A DNA stretch of 64,000 nt from Pseudorhodobacter ferrugineus DSM 5888 (GCF_000420745.1 NZ_ATVN01000004.1:124001-188000), one strand, 5' to 3'. Counted from the first letter of the stretch, positions 39,178-47,565 are shown. Numbers and translations are program-made. The notes: generated by a model not told the origin, from the letters alone.

Positions 39178-39329
39178 CGTGATTACTGCCGGTTTGACCT
39201 GCTTACCGCAGGGGGGACCAAACCGACACGACCCATAATTTGCCGCACCCCCGTTATGACAAGCGGCAGGCAGAGTCGCTGTTCCCTTGGTAACAGGCCC
39301 CCCAAAAGCGTACCGGTTTTTTTAACGGA

Positions 39330-40367
39330 TCAGCGTGACCGGATCATTCCCACGATGTCATAAACATCATTCACAATCGGGCGGGCAATTGCATCGGCAC
39401 GCTCGGCCCCTGCGCCCAAAATCCGGTCAATCTCGGTCACATCCTGCATCAAGCGGTTCATTTCCGTGGTGATCGGCGACATAACCGACACGGCCAAATC
39501 GGCCAGCGCGGGTTTAAAGCTGCCGAACTGTGATCCGGCGTGTTCCCGTACCACCTCGGCTGGCGTCATCCCTGCCAGCGCCGCATAGATGTTCACCAAA
39601 TTGCGTGCTTCGGGCCGGTCCGCCAACCCGTCCAACTCGCTTGGCAATGGCTCGGCATCGGTCTTGGCCTTTTTGATCTTTTTCGCAATCATATCGGCGT
39701 CATCGGTCAAATTGATGCGGCTTTGGTCCGACGGGTCCGATTTCGACATCTTTTTCGTCCCATCCCGCAGGCTCATCACCCGCGTGCCCGCACCCTCAAT
39801 CACCGGCTCGGTAATGGGAAAGAAATTCACCCCAAAGTCATTGTTGAACTTGGCCGCAATATCGCGGCACAACTCCAGATGCTGCTTTTGATCCTCGCCC
39901 ACCGGCACATGCGTGGCCTTATAGGCCAAAATATCCGCCGCCATCAGCGCAGGATAGGCAAACAGCCCCAACGATACATTTTCTGAATTCTTGCCCGCCT
40001 TGTCCTTGAACTGCGTCATCCGGCTCATCCAGCCCATCCGCGCCACGCAGTTGAAAATCCACGCCAATTCGGCATGGGCATGGACCTGAGACTGGTTGAA
40101 CAGGATCGACCGCGCAGGATCAATCCCCGCCGCAATAAACCCCGCCGCCGCCTCTCGGGTCTGCTGGCGCAGGCGCACGGGGTCTTGCCACACCGTGATC
40201 GCGTGCATATCGACCAAACAGTAAACCGTCTCGATCCCCTCATCCTGCTTTTCCACAAAGCGTTTCAGCGCGCCAAGGTAATTGCCCAGCGTCAACCCGC
40301 CCGAGGGCTGAATGCCTGAAAAGATGCGTGTCGGAAAGGCATGAGGCGTTTGGACCGGCTCGGCCAT
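39330..40367 (-). CDS. trpS: Tryptophanyl-tRNA synthetase
   Basis: Class I aminoacyl-tRNA synthetase charging tRNA-Trp, 345 residues. The HIGH-like motif is [17 protein letters not shown] near 14-30 and the KMSKS loop is [11 protein letters not shown] near 203-213. The start [10 protein letters not shown] at 40367 follows ggag; a longer in-frame extension is not credible. Divergent from the rhomboid-like gene. Confidence 0.96.
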   Translation of the reverse strand: MAEPVQTPHAFPTRIFSGIQPSGGLTLGNYLGALKRFVEKQDEGIETVYCLVDMHAITVWQDPVRLRQQTREAAAGFIAAGIDPARSILFNQSQVHAHAELAWIFNCVARMGWMSRMTQFKDKAGKNSENVSLGLFAYPALMAADILAYKATHVPVGEDQKQHLELCRDIAAKFNNDFGVNFFPITEPVIEGAGTRVMSLRDGTKKMSKSDPSDQSRINLTDDADMIAKKIKKAKTDAEPLPSELDGLADRPEARNLVNIYAALAGMTPAEVVREHAGSQFGSFKPALADLAVSVMSPITTEMNRLMQDVTEIDRILGAGAERADAIARPIVNDVYDIVGMIRSR

Positions 40368-40453
40368 AGGGAATACTCCATCTGGAAACTGCGTTCCATC
40401 TCGCTTACCCTTGGCGCAAAGGGGCGTCAATCATTGCCCCCGTGAAAGGCCCT

Positions 40454-41140
40454 ATGCAAACAGATCACAACGCCGCCCCGCTCAACCCGCTGCCGCCTGT
40501 CATTTGGCCGCTGGCCCTGCCGATCATCGCAATGGAACTGATCGTCAATCTTGCCGCGACTGGGGTGATTGGCGGGGCCACAGGCATTGGCTGGCGTGCC
40601 GATGCGGTGCAGCGTTTCGCCTTTTCGCCCGACCTGATGCGCGACCTTATCGCACGTGGCACCTACCCCGCCGAACATATGCTGCGCCTTGTCAGCTATC
40701 CCCTGATCCACCTCAACTTTACCCACGCCTTGTTTGTCGTGGTGTTCCTGCTCGCCCTTGGCAAAATGGTGGGCGAGGTGTTTCGCGCATGGGCCGTATT
40801 GGTGGTGTTTTTCGGCGCGGCCCTTGCCGGTGCCTTGGCCTATACCGCCCTGCCGTTCATCCATACCCCCCTGATCGGCGGATACGCCCCCGTTTACGGG
40901 TTAATCGGCGCGTTCACCTTCCTGCTTTGGACCAACCTGACCGGCACCGGCAGCAGCCAATACCGTGCCTTTTCCCTAATCGGCATGCTGATGGGCATCC
41001 AACTGCTGTTCGGCCTACTCTTCGGCGGCGGCTGGGATTGGGTGGCCGAACTTTCGGGCTTTTTCAGCGGGTTCTTTTTGTCCTTCGTGGTCAGTCCGGG
41101 GGGCTGGGCGCGGGTGCGCCAAAAGATACGCGAACGGTAA
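40454..41140 (+). CDS. Rhomboid-like membrane protein lacking catalytic residues
   Basis: 228 residues with about six membrane helices in the rhomboid layout. The expected serine motif GxSG is replaced (GGYAPVYGLIGAF), the TM6 histidine is replaced (AELSGFFSGF), and HxxxxHxxxN in TM2 keeps the histidines (HLNFTHALFV) but not the asparagine. It is therefore probably a pseudo-protease. ATG 40454 follows aaagg; GTG 40442 is possible. Confidence 0.78.
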   Translation: MQTDHNAAPLNPLPPVIWPLALPIIAMELIVNLAATGVIGGATGIGWRADAVQRFAFSPDLMRDLIARGTYPAEHMLRLVSYPLIHLNFTHALFVVVFLLALGKMVGEVFRAWAVLVVFFGAALAGALAYTALPFIHTPLIGGYAPVYGLIGAFTFLLWTNLTGTGSSQYRAFSLIGMLMGIQLLFGLLFGGGWDWVAELSGFFSGFFLSFVVSPGGWARVRQKIRER

Positions 41141-41259
41141 GGCCACCCCAGCGGCCCATTGCCGAACCCAAATTGCCATAATTCCAACCTAGACACAGCG
41201 TCAGGCGCGCGGGCCATCCGGCCTTTGCCCTGCTCTGTCTCTAACTGGCTGGAAGTGTC

Positions 41260-41727
41260 ATGATCAAAAAATCCCTAACCCTCATCCTGTTTGGAACCCT
41301 GTTCCTTGTGATCGGCCATTTCTTTGCCACTGCCGACAAACGCTTTATCGCCAATTCAGACCCCGCCACCCTGATCGTGCTGCGAGTCGAGGCACAGGCT
41401 ATAGATCACGGAAAAACCGCCTACCGCCCCGTCTATGCCTTGCAAACCAAATCCAAACCCCGCCCCGAATATGGCCCCGAATACGGCGGAGGCCCCTATT
41501 CCTCGCCCATGCCACACAAGGCGGGCGACATCGTCTCTGGCCGCTACAATCCCAAAACCGGCGAAATGCGCAGTGACACGATGACCCAACAAGGCAACCG
41601 CATGTGGTTCTGGGCCCAAATCCTCGGCGCGCTGTGCATCCTGCAAGCAATAGCACTCTGGTTCGGGTTCCCGTCGATCATAACGGTCACATCAAGCGAC
41701 CGGCGGCGCGGGTGGTTGCAGGGGTAA
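41260..41727 (+). CDS. DUF3592-type membrane protein
   Basis: 155 residues with a helix near the N-terminus (SLTLILFGTLFLVIGHFF) and another near 115-135 (FWAQILGALCILQAIALWFGF). The extracytoplasmic middle has YRPVYAL and GDIVSGRYNPKTGE, the pattern of DUF3592. Function unknown. Single gene upstream of the toxin-like island. Confidence 0.7.
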   Translation: MIKKSLTLILFGTLFLVIGHFFATADKRFIANSDPATLIVLRVEAQAIDHGKTAYRPVYALQTKSKPRPEYGPEYGGGPYSSPMPHKAGDIVSGRYNPKTGEMRSDTMTQQGNRMWFWAQILGALCILQAIALWFGFPSIITVTSSDRRRGWLQG

Positions 41728-41781
41728 GGGGGGGATGGTCGGCTTGGCATATGCGCACCGCGCAAGGCGTGTATATGTCAG

Positions 41782-41943
41782 ATGACCGCTATGCGGACCT
41801 TTCGGACGCTCGCTTCCAAATTCCTGTTGACCGCTCGCTACCTGAAGGAGACATTGGCGAGTATTCAGTGCAAGCCGATTGAAATAATACCTTCTCGTTG
41901 GCGCAATGAACGCAAATGGTATTTGTACTCAGAAATTGAATGA
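41782..41943 (+). CDS. Short gene upstream of the toxin-like gene (possible antitoxin or frameshifted frame)
   Basis: 53 codons from MTAMRTFRTL to IPSRWRNERKWYLYSEIE. The stop overlaps the next start as ATGA, so translation would be coupled. The product is basic (many Arg and Lys). An overlapping frame from 41775 (MSDDRYADLSDARFQIP, ending 41882) is equally protein-like, so the true gene may be a single frame broken by a 1-nt shift near 41870. No family recognised. Also the AT-richer base use starts about here. Confidence 0.4.
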   Translation: MTAMRTFRTLASKFLLTARYLKETLASIQCKPIEIIPSRWRNERKWYLYSEIE

Positions 41944-42710
41944 AGGATCCTCGCGGAATGCTTGATACATCGGATCCAAGGACATTCGACGATGAACTGT
42001 TGGTCGCACTTCGAGACAACCACACATTGATCCGAGATTACCTGAACCGAGATCGCGAGATATTTCAAACCTACGATAACTATAACGGTCCAGGCCGACC
42101 ACTTTTCCGACCAGACAATCCCCACTGGAATCCTTTCCAAGCATTCCGGGAGCGCCTTGATCCTTTAATGGAGAGCAGAGTTATCAGAGGCTTTCACTAC
42201 ACTAGGATGACTGACGCTGAATTAGAAATCATGCGTACAGGGGGTATTCGCCTATCTACTCCATCGTTTCTTGAAGCGCGTCTCGCCGCTCTTGTGTCAG
42301 CGGACTTGCTGACGATTGATGAAGTCGGAACCATCTTGGATCAAAGCGCCTTCAAAACTCAACTGGGCATCAGGCCGAATATGTTTTGGATGGTGTCCTC
42401 TCGCCTACCCATGGACGACACTGGCGTTAAACCGCTTCTTGCTGCATGGGGTGGCGAGGTCGCCTCGATGCATCTCACCGATCATGATCTTTTGACAAAA
42501 CTTCAATCAATTGGTCGTCCGCGGATGATTGAAGTCGCCGCACCTCTTTCGGCTACCAACCAAATACATACTGCGACATGTGCAGTGGTCGCGGCTTATG
42601 CCTTGCAAAATGGATGGCCGAGCGAGGAAGGCTTGTTCGATTTTTATGTCAAGAACGACCTTCCCTCCGACGCGCTCTTGCATGTCGTTACACAAGACAA
42701 TGCTGGATAG
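41940..42710 (+). CDS. Unrecognised protein, toxin-like (possible ADP-ribosyltransferase-like fold)
   Basis: 256 residues. A block near 85-112, GFHYTRMTDAELEIMRTGGI then RLSTPSF, recalls the HYT...GI.LS start of several ADP-ribosyltransferase-like and DarT-like bacterial proteins, followed by RPNMFWMVSS and LAAWGGEVAS. The resemblance is by eye only. It has no signal peptide or membrane segment, no ribosome site of its own (coupled by ATGA to the frame before it), and AT-richer codon use than its neighbours. Function not assigned. Confidence 0.6.
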   Translation: MKDPRGMLDTSDPRTFDDELLVALRDNHTLIRDYLNRDREIFQTYDNYNGPGRPLFRPDNPHWNPFQAFRERLDPLMESRVIRGFHYTRMTDAELEIMRTGGIRLSTPSFLEARLAALVSADLLTIDEVGTILDQSAFKTQLGIRPNMFWMVSSRLPMDDTGVKPLLAAWGGEVASMHLTDHDLLTKLQSIGRPRMIEVAAPLSATNQIHTATCAVVAAYALQNGWPSEEGLFDFYVKNDLPSDALLHVVTQDNAG

Positions 42711-42862
42711 TAGGGTAAAGAGGTCTTCCAGCGGTTTATGTAACTACGTGACTGAATTCTGCGCATAGCAGCCTTTCGGCCATAGCGCAGCATCGGTAAT
42801 TTTGGGCTCAGACTTGCCGTTCGTCTGCTAAACCCAACTCGACATCTGTTGCGTACAAAATC

Positions 42863-42934
42863 TTAACATCACGTAAACAAAAATTCCAAAACCCTTCTAA
42901 ATCAAACTCTTACAAAAACGTTCGCGCGCGAACA
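42863..42934 (+). promoter_or_regulatory. Composite element copy 2
   Basis: TTAACATCACGTAAA (one mismatch from TTAA-N7-TTAA) at 42863-42877, 41-nt spacer, then the palindrome CGTTCGCGCGCGAACA at 42919-42934, whose inner GTTCGCGCGCGAAC is perfect. TGCGTACAA occurs on both sides (42850-42858 and 42938-42946). The spacer shares CTTCTAAATCAA and TTACAAAAA with copy 1. The element ends 18 nt from the stop of the RluA-family gene. Confidence 0.7.
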
Positions 42935-42952
42935 CACTGCGTACAACCCCCC

Positions 42953-43603
42953 TTAAAACGGGCAAGGGGCCGCAAAATTCATCGCGACCCCACTCTCGGG
43001 GTGCCGGATTTTCAAACTATCCGCATGCAGCATAAGACGCGGAAAATCGACCGCCGCCCCGCTGGCATATAAAGGGTCGCCCAAAATCACATGCCCAATC
43101 TCCAGCATATGAACCCGTAATTGATGGCTGCGGCCCGTGAGCGGGGTCAGCTTCATCCGCGTCTCGCCGCCGCCCCGCTTTAAAACCCGCCAATCGGTGA
43201 CAGACGGCTTTCCGGTTTCAAAATTCACATGCTGGCGCGGGCGGTTTGGCCAATCGACGATCAAAGGCAGGTCCACGCGCCCACTATCCTCCAACACCTC
43301 ACCCCACACCCGTGCCAGATAGATTTTCTTGGTCAGCCGCTGTTCAAACTGCTGCCCCAAAAACGCCTGTGCCGGTTTGGTGCGGCCAAAGATCATCACG
43401 CCGGATGTGTCCAGATCCAGCCGATGCACCAGCAAAATATCGGGATAAACCTGACGCAGGCGGTTGATCAGGCAATCGCTGCGGTCCTCGCCCCGCCCCG
43501 GCACCGACAGCAGGCCAGAGGGTTTATCCGCGACCACAATTTGATCGTCGGCATAAATCACCGACAGGGGGGTCGTGGGGGGGATATAGACGAAATCGCT
43601 CAT
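42953..43603 (-). CDS. RluA family pseudouridine synthase
   Basis: 216 residues. VIYADDQIVVADKPSGLLSVPG starts the domain and the catalytic Asp is in LLVHRLDLDTSGVMIFG near 60-76; the C-terminal GRSHQLRVHMLEIGHVILGDPLY is also typical. It has no S4 domain, as in RluA or the short RluF-like members, so rRNA or tRNA target is open. ATG 43603 follows gtgggg. The 3' end abuts composite element copy 2. Confidence 0.9.
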   Translation of the reverse strand: MSDFVYIPPTTPLSVIYADDQIVVADKPSGLLSVPGRGEDRSDCLINRLRQVYPDILLVHRLDLDTSGVMIFGRTKPAQAFLGQQFEQRLTKKIYLARVWGEVLEDSGRVDLPLIVDWPNRPRQHVNFETGKPSVTDWRVLKRGGGETRMKLTPLTGRSHQLRVHMLEIGHVILGDPLYASGAAVDFPRLMLHADSLKIRHPESGVAMNFAAPCPF

Positions 43604-43819
43604 CCCCACCCCATAGCCCAAGCCGGTGCGTCAGACAATCGTGTGCCCTGCCACGCGCAAGGCACCTGCCCGTGCGGCAATATGGGGAACCTGGGCTATC
43701 TCGCTTTCCTTATCCTCAGTTTTGGCCAGACAGTCAGTGTCTTGCTATCACAGATCAAAAGTTGTGGTTTGACTCAGCCATTGCGCCCGCCACGCGTAGC
43801 AAGAAAATAGGAGACGTAG

Positions 43820-44335
43820 ATGGACTACGAAACCACCCCCGCCGCAACATTTGGTCATTCGTTAACGGGGGTGTCGATCAATCTTTTGGTGCGCGCTGTT
43901 GCGGTCGAGGTGGCGTTCTTGGTCGCCGTGTTCGGGATGCGGGCACGCCGCCAATCCAGAGATTTTGCGATCGCCCTGTATCAGGGCCAAGCGATCCAGA
44001 TCCATTCTGATGGGACATTTGCCAACCATCCACTGCAAAGTTTGCTGCCCGAATCGGGCGTGCGCGGTGCAGGAATTGAGATTCGCTCGCAAGAAATCGA
44101 CCCGGATTCTGCTTGTGCGCTGGCCGAGGCCGTTGGGGGCATGGTTCTAGCAAAACCTAACGACAAAACCGCCCACGAATTGCGTGAAGCGGTGATTTTG
44201 TCGCCGCGGGGCTATGCCTTCGTGCCGAGCAGACGGATATGGCGGGCGGCGGGTTCAGCCACCCGACATGAGTTCCAAGAGCTCTATCCGGTTGCCAAAA
44301 GGGTCATGGATATAAATGCGGCGGATGCTGGGTAA
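43820..44335 (+). CDS. VOC family protein with a run-on C-terminus
   Basis: 171 residues. LTGVSINLLVRAVAVEVAFLVAVFGM, ADGTF-like IHSDGTFANHPL, GAGIEIRSQEIDPDSACALA and LREAVILSPRGYAFVPSRR read as one VOC domain. Relatives, as I recall them, stop shortly after VPSR; here the frame continues some 28 residues and overlaps the convergent VOC gene by 81 nt. Loss of the original stop is likely. Ribosome site aggaga before ATG 43820. Confidence 0.7.
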   Translation: MDYETTPAATFGHSLTGVSINLLVRAVAVEVAFLVAVFGMRARRQSRDFAIALYQGQAIQIHSDGTFANHPLQSLLPESGVRGAGIEIRSQEIDPDSACALAEAVGGMVLAKPNDKTAHELREAVILSPRGYAFVPSRRIWRAAGSATRHEFQELYPVAKRVMDINAADAG

Positions 44336-44623
44336 GTCCTGATCCGTTTTGGTCTCCAGCCCTGCGGATTTCAGCTGCTCTGTCACTGCATCAAGGTTTT
44401 TCACCTGAAAGGCAGGATGCGCTTTTCGCGCGGCAGTGAAGGGGGTTTCGACGCCCAGATGCAGGCGGATAGACCCTGCTTCAAACCACACGCCGCCGCG
44501 CCCCGCCAAGGCTTGGGGTTTTTGCACCTGCGTCATGCCAAGGACATCTGTATAAAAGGCAATTGCCTGCGCCTCGGCACCTGCGGGCATGGCGAGCTGG
44601 ACGTGATGCAGAGCGATTAACAT
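44255..44623 (-). CDS. VOC family protein (glyoxalase-like)
   Basis: 122 residues from MLIALHHVQLAMPAG. The LHHVQLAMP start, AIAFYTDVLGMTQVQ, GSIRLHLGVE and IYIHDPFGNRIELLELM form a single VOC module with metal ligands His and Glu. Likely acts as a dimer; substrate unknown. Start ATG 44623. Its 3' end overlaps the convergent VOC gene. Confidence 0.85.
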   Translation of the reverse strand: MLIALHHVQLAMPAGAEAQAIAFYTDVLGMTQVQKPQALAGRGGVWFEAGSIRLHLGVETPFTAARKAHPAFQVKNLDAVTEQLKSAGLETKTDQDLPSIRRIYIHDPFGNRIELLELMSGG

Positions 44624-44644
44624 TTGGTCTCCGGGTTTAGGGGT

Positions 44645-44666
44645 GGTGGGTTTCACCCACCCTACG
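44645..44666. repeat. Single GGTGGGTTTCACCCACC-CTACG unit
   Basis: The same self-complementary 17-mer plus CTACG tail as at 34272-34324; it ends directly before the stop codon of the msrC-like gene at 44667. Confidence 0.75.
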
Positions 44667-45122
44667 CTAGGCGGCATCAAGGAACAAATCGCCTAACAGG
44701 CGGGTCAGTTCGGAAACATCCGTTTCGGTAAAGGCGTCGGGCGTGTTGCTGTCCAGATCCAGCACGCCCAAGAGTTTACCCGCGCCGTTCCAGACAGGCA
44801 GCACCAGTTCCGACCGCGTGGACGACGCGCAGGCGATATGGTCTGGAAAGGCATCTACATCAGGAACCAATTGCGCCTGCCCCGTGCGTGCCGCAGCCCC
44901 GCAAACCCCGCGCGAAAAGGGTATGACGAGGCAGCCGTGCCCGCCTTGATAGGGGCCAATTTTCAAAAGTTCTGGCGCTGTGACACGATAAAATCCGGTC
45001 CAATCTGACAGTTCATGCGCATGGTGCAGCTCACAAGCGATGGTGGCCATAAGGGCGACGGCGTCGTTTTCACCGTGGCACAGCGCGTGGAGGGATTGGG
45101 TAAGGGTGGCGTAATCGGGCAT
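44667..45122 (-). CDS. msrC: Free methionine-(R)-sulfoxide reductase-like GAF protein
   Basis: 151 residues, a stand-alone GAF domain. It has the fRMsr pattern: IGPYQGGHGCLVIPFSRGVCGAAARTG and FPDHIACASSTRSELVLPV, with three cysteines (in HGCL, GVCG and IACA) corresponding to those used for catalysis and resolution. It reduces free methionine R-sulfoxide in the cytoplasm. ATG 45122. Confidence 0.82.
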   Translation of the reverse strand: MPDYATLTQSLHALCHGENDAVALMATIACELHHAHELSDWTGFYRVTAPELLKIGPYQGGHGCLVIPFSRGVCGAAARTGQAQLVPDVDAFPDHIACASSTRSELVLPVWNGAGKLLGVLDLDSNTPDAFTETDVSELTRLLGDLFLDAA

Positions 45123-45172
45123 GGTTTGTCTTTCTGGCAGACGCCGGGGGTTTCACACCCCCAGACCCCCGT

Positions 45173-45196
45173 GGGATATTTGTGAACAGAAAAAGG
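45173..45196 (+). repeat. Dispersed motif, copy B2
   Basis: GGGATATTTGTGAACAGAAA followed by AAGG, close to B1 at 37011-37033. It lies between the msrC-like gene and the thiolase gene. Confidence 0.6.
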
Positions 45197-45205
45197 AGGG
45201 TCAGG

Positions 45206-46378
45206 TTAAGGGCGTTCGATGGCGATTGCCGTGCCTTCGCCGCCGCCGATGCAGATGGCCGCAATGCCGCGTTTAAGGTTGCGGGATTCGAGGGCATGGA
45301 GAAGGGTCACGATGATACGCGCGCCGGATGCGCCGATGGGGTGGCCCAAGGCGCAGGCCCCGCCGTTCACGTTCACCTTATCATGCGGGATGTCGAGTTC
45401 GCGCATGAAGGCCATGGGCACCACGGCAAAGGCTTCGTTCACCTCCCACAGGTCCACGTCGTCTTTGGTCCAGCCCAGCCGGTCCAGCAATTTGCGGGCG
45501 GCGGGGACAGGGGCTGTGGGGAAATCGGCAGGCGCATGGGCATGGCTGGTGTGACCCATGACATAGGCGCGGATTGGCAAGGCATGGCTGCGGGCGGCAG
45601 TTTCAGACGCCATCACCAAAGCCGCAGCGCCATCGGAAATGGACGAGGAATTGGCCGCCGTCACTGTACCGTCCTTGCGAAAGGCGGGTTTAAGGGTAGG
45701 GATCTTTTCTGGCCGCGCCTGGGCTGGTTGCTCATCGGCGCTGACGGTCACATCGCCTTTGCGGTTTGTCACGGTTACAGACGCAATTTCTGCGACCATT
45801 GCACCTGCGCTTTGGGCATCCAGCGCGCGGGTCAACGAGGCCAGCGCATAGGCATCCTGATCGGCGCGGGTGAATTGAAACGCCTGCGCGCAATCCTCGG
45901 CAAAGGTGCCCATCAGGCGGCCCTTTTCATAGGCATCCTCTAGCCCGTCCAGAAACATATGGTCCACCACCGCGGCGTGGCCCAACCGCGCCCCACCGCG
46001 CATTTTAGGCAACAGGTACGGCGCTTCGGTCATGCTTTCCATGCCACCTGCGACCATCACATCGGTCTGGCCAAGGGCGATTTGGTCATGCGCAATCATC
46101 GCCGCTTTCATTCCCGACCCGCACATTTTGTTCAACGTCGTTGCAGACACGTTTTCGGAAAGCCCCGCAGCAAAGCCAGCCTGACGGGCGGGGGCCTGAC
46201 CCTGGCCCGCAGGCAAAACGCAACCCATCAACAGCTCTTCGACCAGCGCTGGGTCAATCGCCCCCAAGGCTGCGCGAATCGCTGTGCCGCCCAAGCTCGC
46301 TGCTGGAACACCTGTAAATACGCCTTGAAACGCGCCCATCGCCGTGCGCGCCGCCCCGACAATAACAACTTTTTGCAT
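45206..46378 (-). CDS. Acetyl-CoA acetyltransferase (thiolase)
   Basis: 390 residues from MQKVVIVGAARTAMG. Nucleophile Cys in LNKMCGSGMKA near residue 86, and GGACALGHPIGASGARI near 345-361 carries the second Cys and His. Thiolases of this type condense or cleave acetoacetyl-CoA (PHB synthesis or beta-oxidation). The start is chosen after aaagggg; the longer frame is not credible. No phaB neighbour. Divergent from the STAS gene. Confidence 0.93.
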   Translation of the reverse strand: MQKVVIVGAARTAMGAFQGVFTGVPAASLGGTAIRAALGAIDPALVEELLMGCVLPAGQGQAPARQAGFAAGLSENVSATTLNKMCGSGMKAAMIAHDQIALGQTDVMVAGGMESMTEAPYLLPKMRGGARLGHAAVVDHMFLDGLEDAYEKGRLMGTFAEDCAQAFQFTRADQDAYALASLTRALDAQSAGAMVAEIASVTVTNRKGDVTVSADEQPAQARPEKIPTLKPAFRKDGTVTAANSSSISDGAAALVMASETAARSHALPIRAYVMGHTSHAHAPADFPTAPVPAARKLLDRLGWTKDDVDLWEVNEAFAVVPMAFMRELDIPHDKVNVNGGACALGHPIGASGARIIVTLLHALESRNLKRGIAAICIGGGEGTAIAIERP

Positions 46379-46475
46379 TTTAGCCCCTTTGCCACGCGTT
46401 TGGTTACCGAATGCTAACCACTGGGTCATAGCCTGCAAGCCCTGAATGTGCCGGAATTTGAAGGAGTTTTCGAAG

Positions 46476-46811
46476 ATGGACCTAACTGCCACGGCGCATG
46501 GCGCCCTACTTGTTATCAGCATATGCGAAAATCGGATCGATGCCGCCAGTGCAATTCAGTTCAAGGAGCGGATGCGCGAGGTAACGCAAACCCCGTCAGA
46601 CCGTGTATTGCTTGACCTGTCGCAAGTGCAGTTTCTGGACAGTTCGGGTTTGGGCGCGGTGGTGGGTGTGATGAAACTGCTGGGCGCAGACCGCAAGCTG
46701 GAACTGTCGGGCCTAACGCCAACGGTGGCCAAGGTTTTCCGACTGACGCGGATGGATTCGGTTTTTACCATCCATCCCACCCTGCCCGATGGCCTGCGCA
46801 AAGCAAGTTGA
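46476..46811 (+). CDS. STAS domain anti-sigma factor antagonist
   Basis: 111 residues, SpoIIAA/RsbV-type. VLLDLSQVQFLDSSGLGAVVGVMKL near 46-70 carries the phosphorylatable serine in DSSG. It is expected to bind the anti-sigma kinase encoded next and release its target when dephosphorylated. ATG 46476 follows aaggag. No PP2C phosphatase or sigma gene is adjacent. Confidence 0.88.
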   Translation: MDLTATAHGALLVISICENRIDAASAIQFKERMREVTQTPSDRVLLDLSQVQFLDSSGLGAVVGVMKLLGADRKLELSGLTPTVAKVFRLTRMDSVFTIHPTLPDGLRKAS

Positions 46812-46845
46812 TATGGGCCCACCTGAAGGCGGCGAAGGACAGACC

Positions 46846-47274
46846 ATGCATCTGACCATTGCAAGCGACCCTGTCGCTGTCCGCAGCGCGCTGGATACAG
46901 TGCTGGCAAGCACCGCGATGCTTGGCCTGGGTGACTGCGCACGCGGCACAGCAGAAATTGTGTTGGCCGAGGTGCTGAATAATATTGTCGAACATGCCTA
47001 TGCCAGAACGACAGGCGAAATACAGCTACGCCTTGTGCCAAAATCGGACGGGGTATTCGTAGCCGTCTGTGATCAGGGACGGGCCTTTCCACATGAACAA
47101 TTGCCACAAGGTATCTTGCCCGTGATCGATGTGGATGCCGGCCTCCCAGAAGGCGGCTTTGGGTGGTTTCTTATTCGAACCTTGGTTCAAGACCTTCGAT
47201 ATCAACGAACAGACACCACAAATCACCTGAGCTTTACTCTTCTTACCGATGCAGAACCTGACAGTGTTCATTAA
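46846..47274 (+). CDS. Serine-kinase anti-sigma factor, HATPase (RsbW type)
   Basis: 142 residues from MHLTIASDPVAVR. The GHKL ATP site shows as LAEVLNNIVEHAY (N box), VAVCDQGRAF (G1-like) and GGFGWFLIRTLV (G2-like). It should phosphorylate the STAS protein encoded just before it. Start 46846 follows aagga; ATG codons at 46789 and 46813 are in frame but less well placed. Confidence 0.85.
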   Translation: MHLTIASDPVAVRSALDTVLASTAMLGLGDCARGTAEIVLAEVLNNIVEHAYARTTGEIQLRLVPKSDGVFVAVCDQGRAFPHEQLPQGILPVIDVDAGLPEGGFGWFLIRTLVQDLRYQRTDTTNHLSFTLLTDAEPDSVH

Positions 47275-47565
47275 TTGGTGACAATCCACGCCAAACGGGC
47301 CCATTTCGCGGAGTCTAATCAGATATGACACCAAATGGTCACTCTTTCCCCCTAAACTCGCCACCTATTATCCCGCATATGGTACTTGTAGCTGCATAAA
47401 AGCTTCCCTCGGTGTCACGCTAATTGCCCCCACCCAGTACGTGACATCGAGGCGTCTACCCCCCTATTGCCCGCGCGCAGACAGAACGAAAATCTGTGCA
47501 AAATAACGGATTACGCTTTGCAAAATTTGCCTTTAGGGTCGGGCAAAACAATTGTGGAGACCCCA

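Larger units (their letters stand above)
38850..39329 (-). other. Region between trpS and the VOC gene with two minus-strand terminators
   Basis: 480 nt. Right to left: a bulged stem-loop near 39191-39224, a terminator at 39144-39177, then about 200 nt ending in a second strong terminator at 38934-38972. A frame reading MSGFVRHSFGWSG with one membrane-like stretch opens at 39109 but runs through the second terminator without a stop, which argues against a normal gene. A small RNA between the terminators is possible. Nothing else is recognised. Confidence 0.45.
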
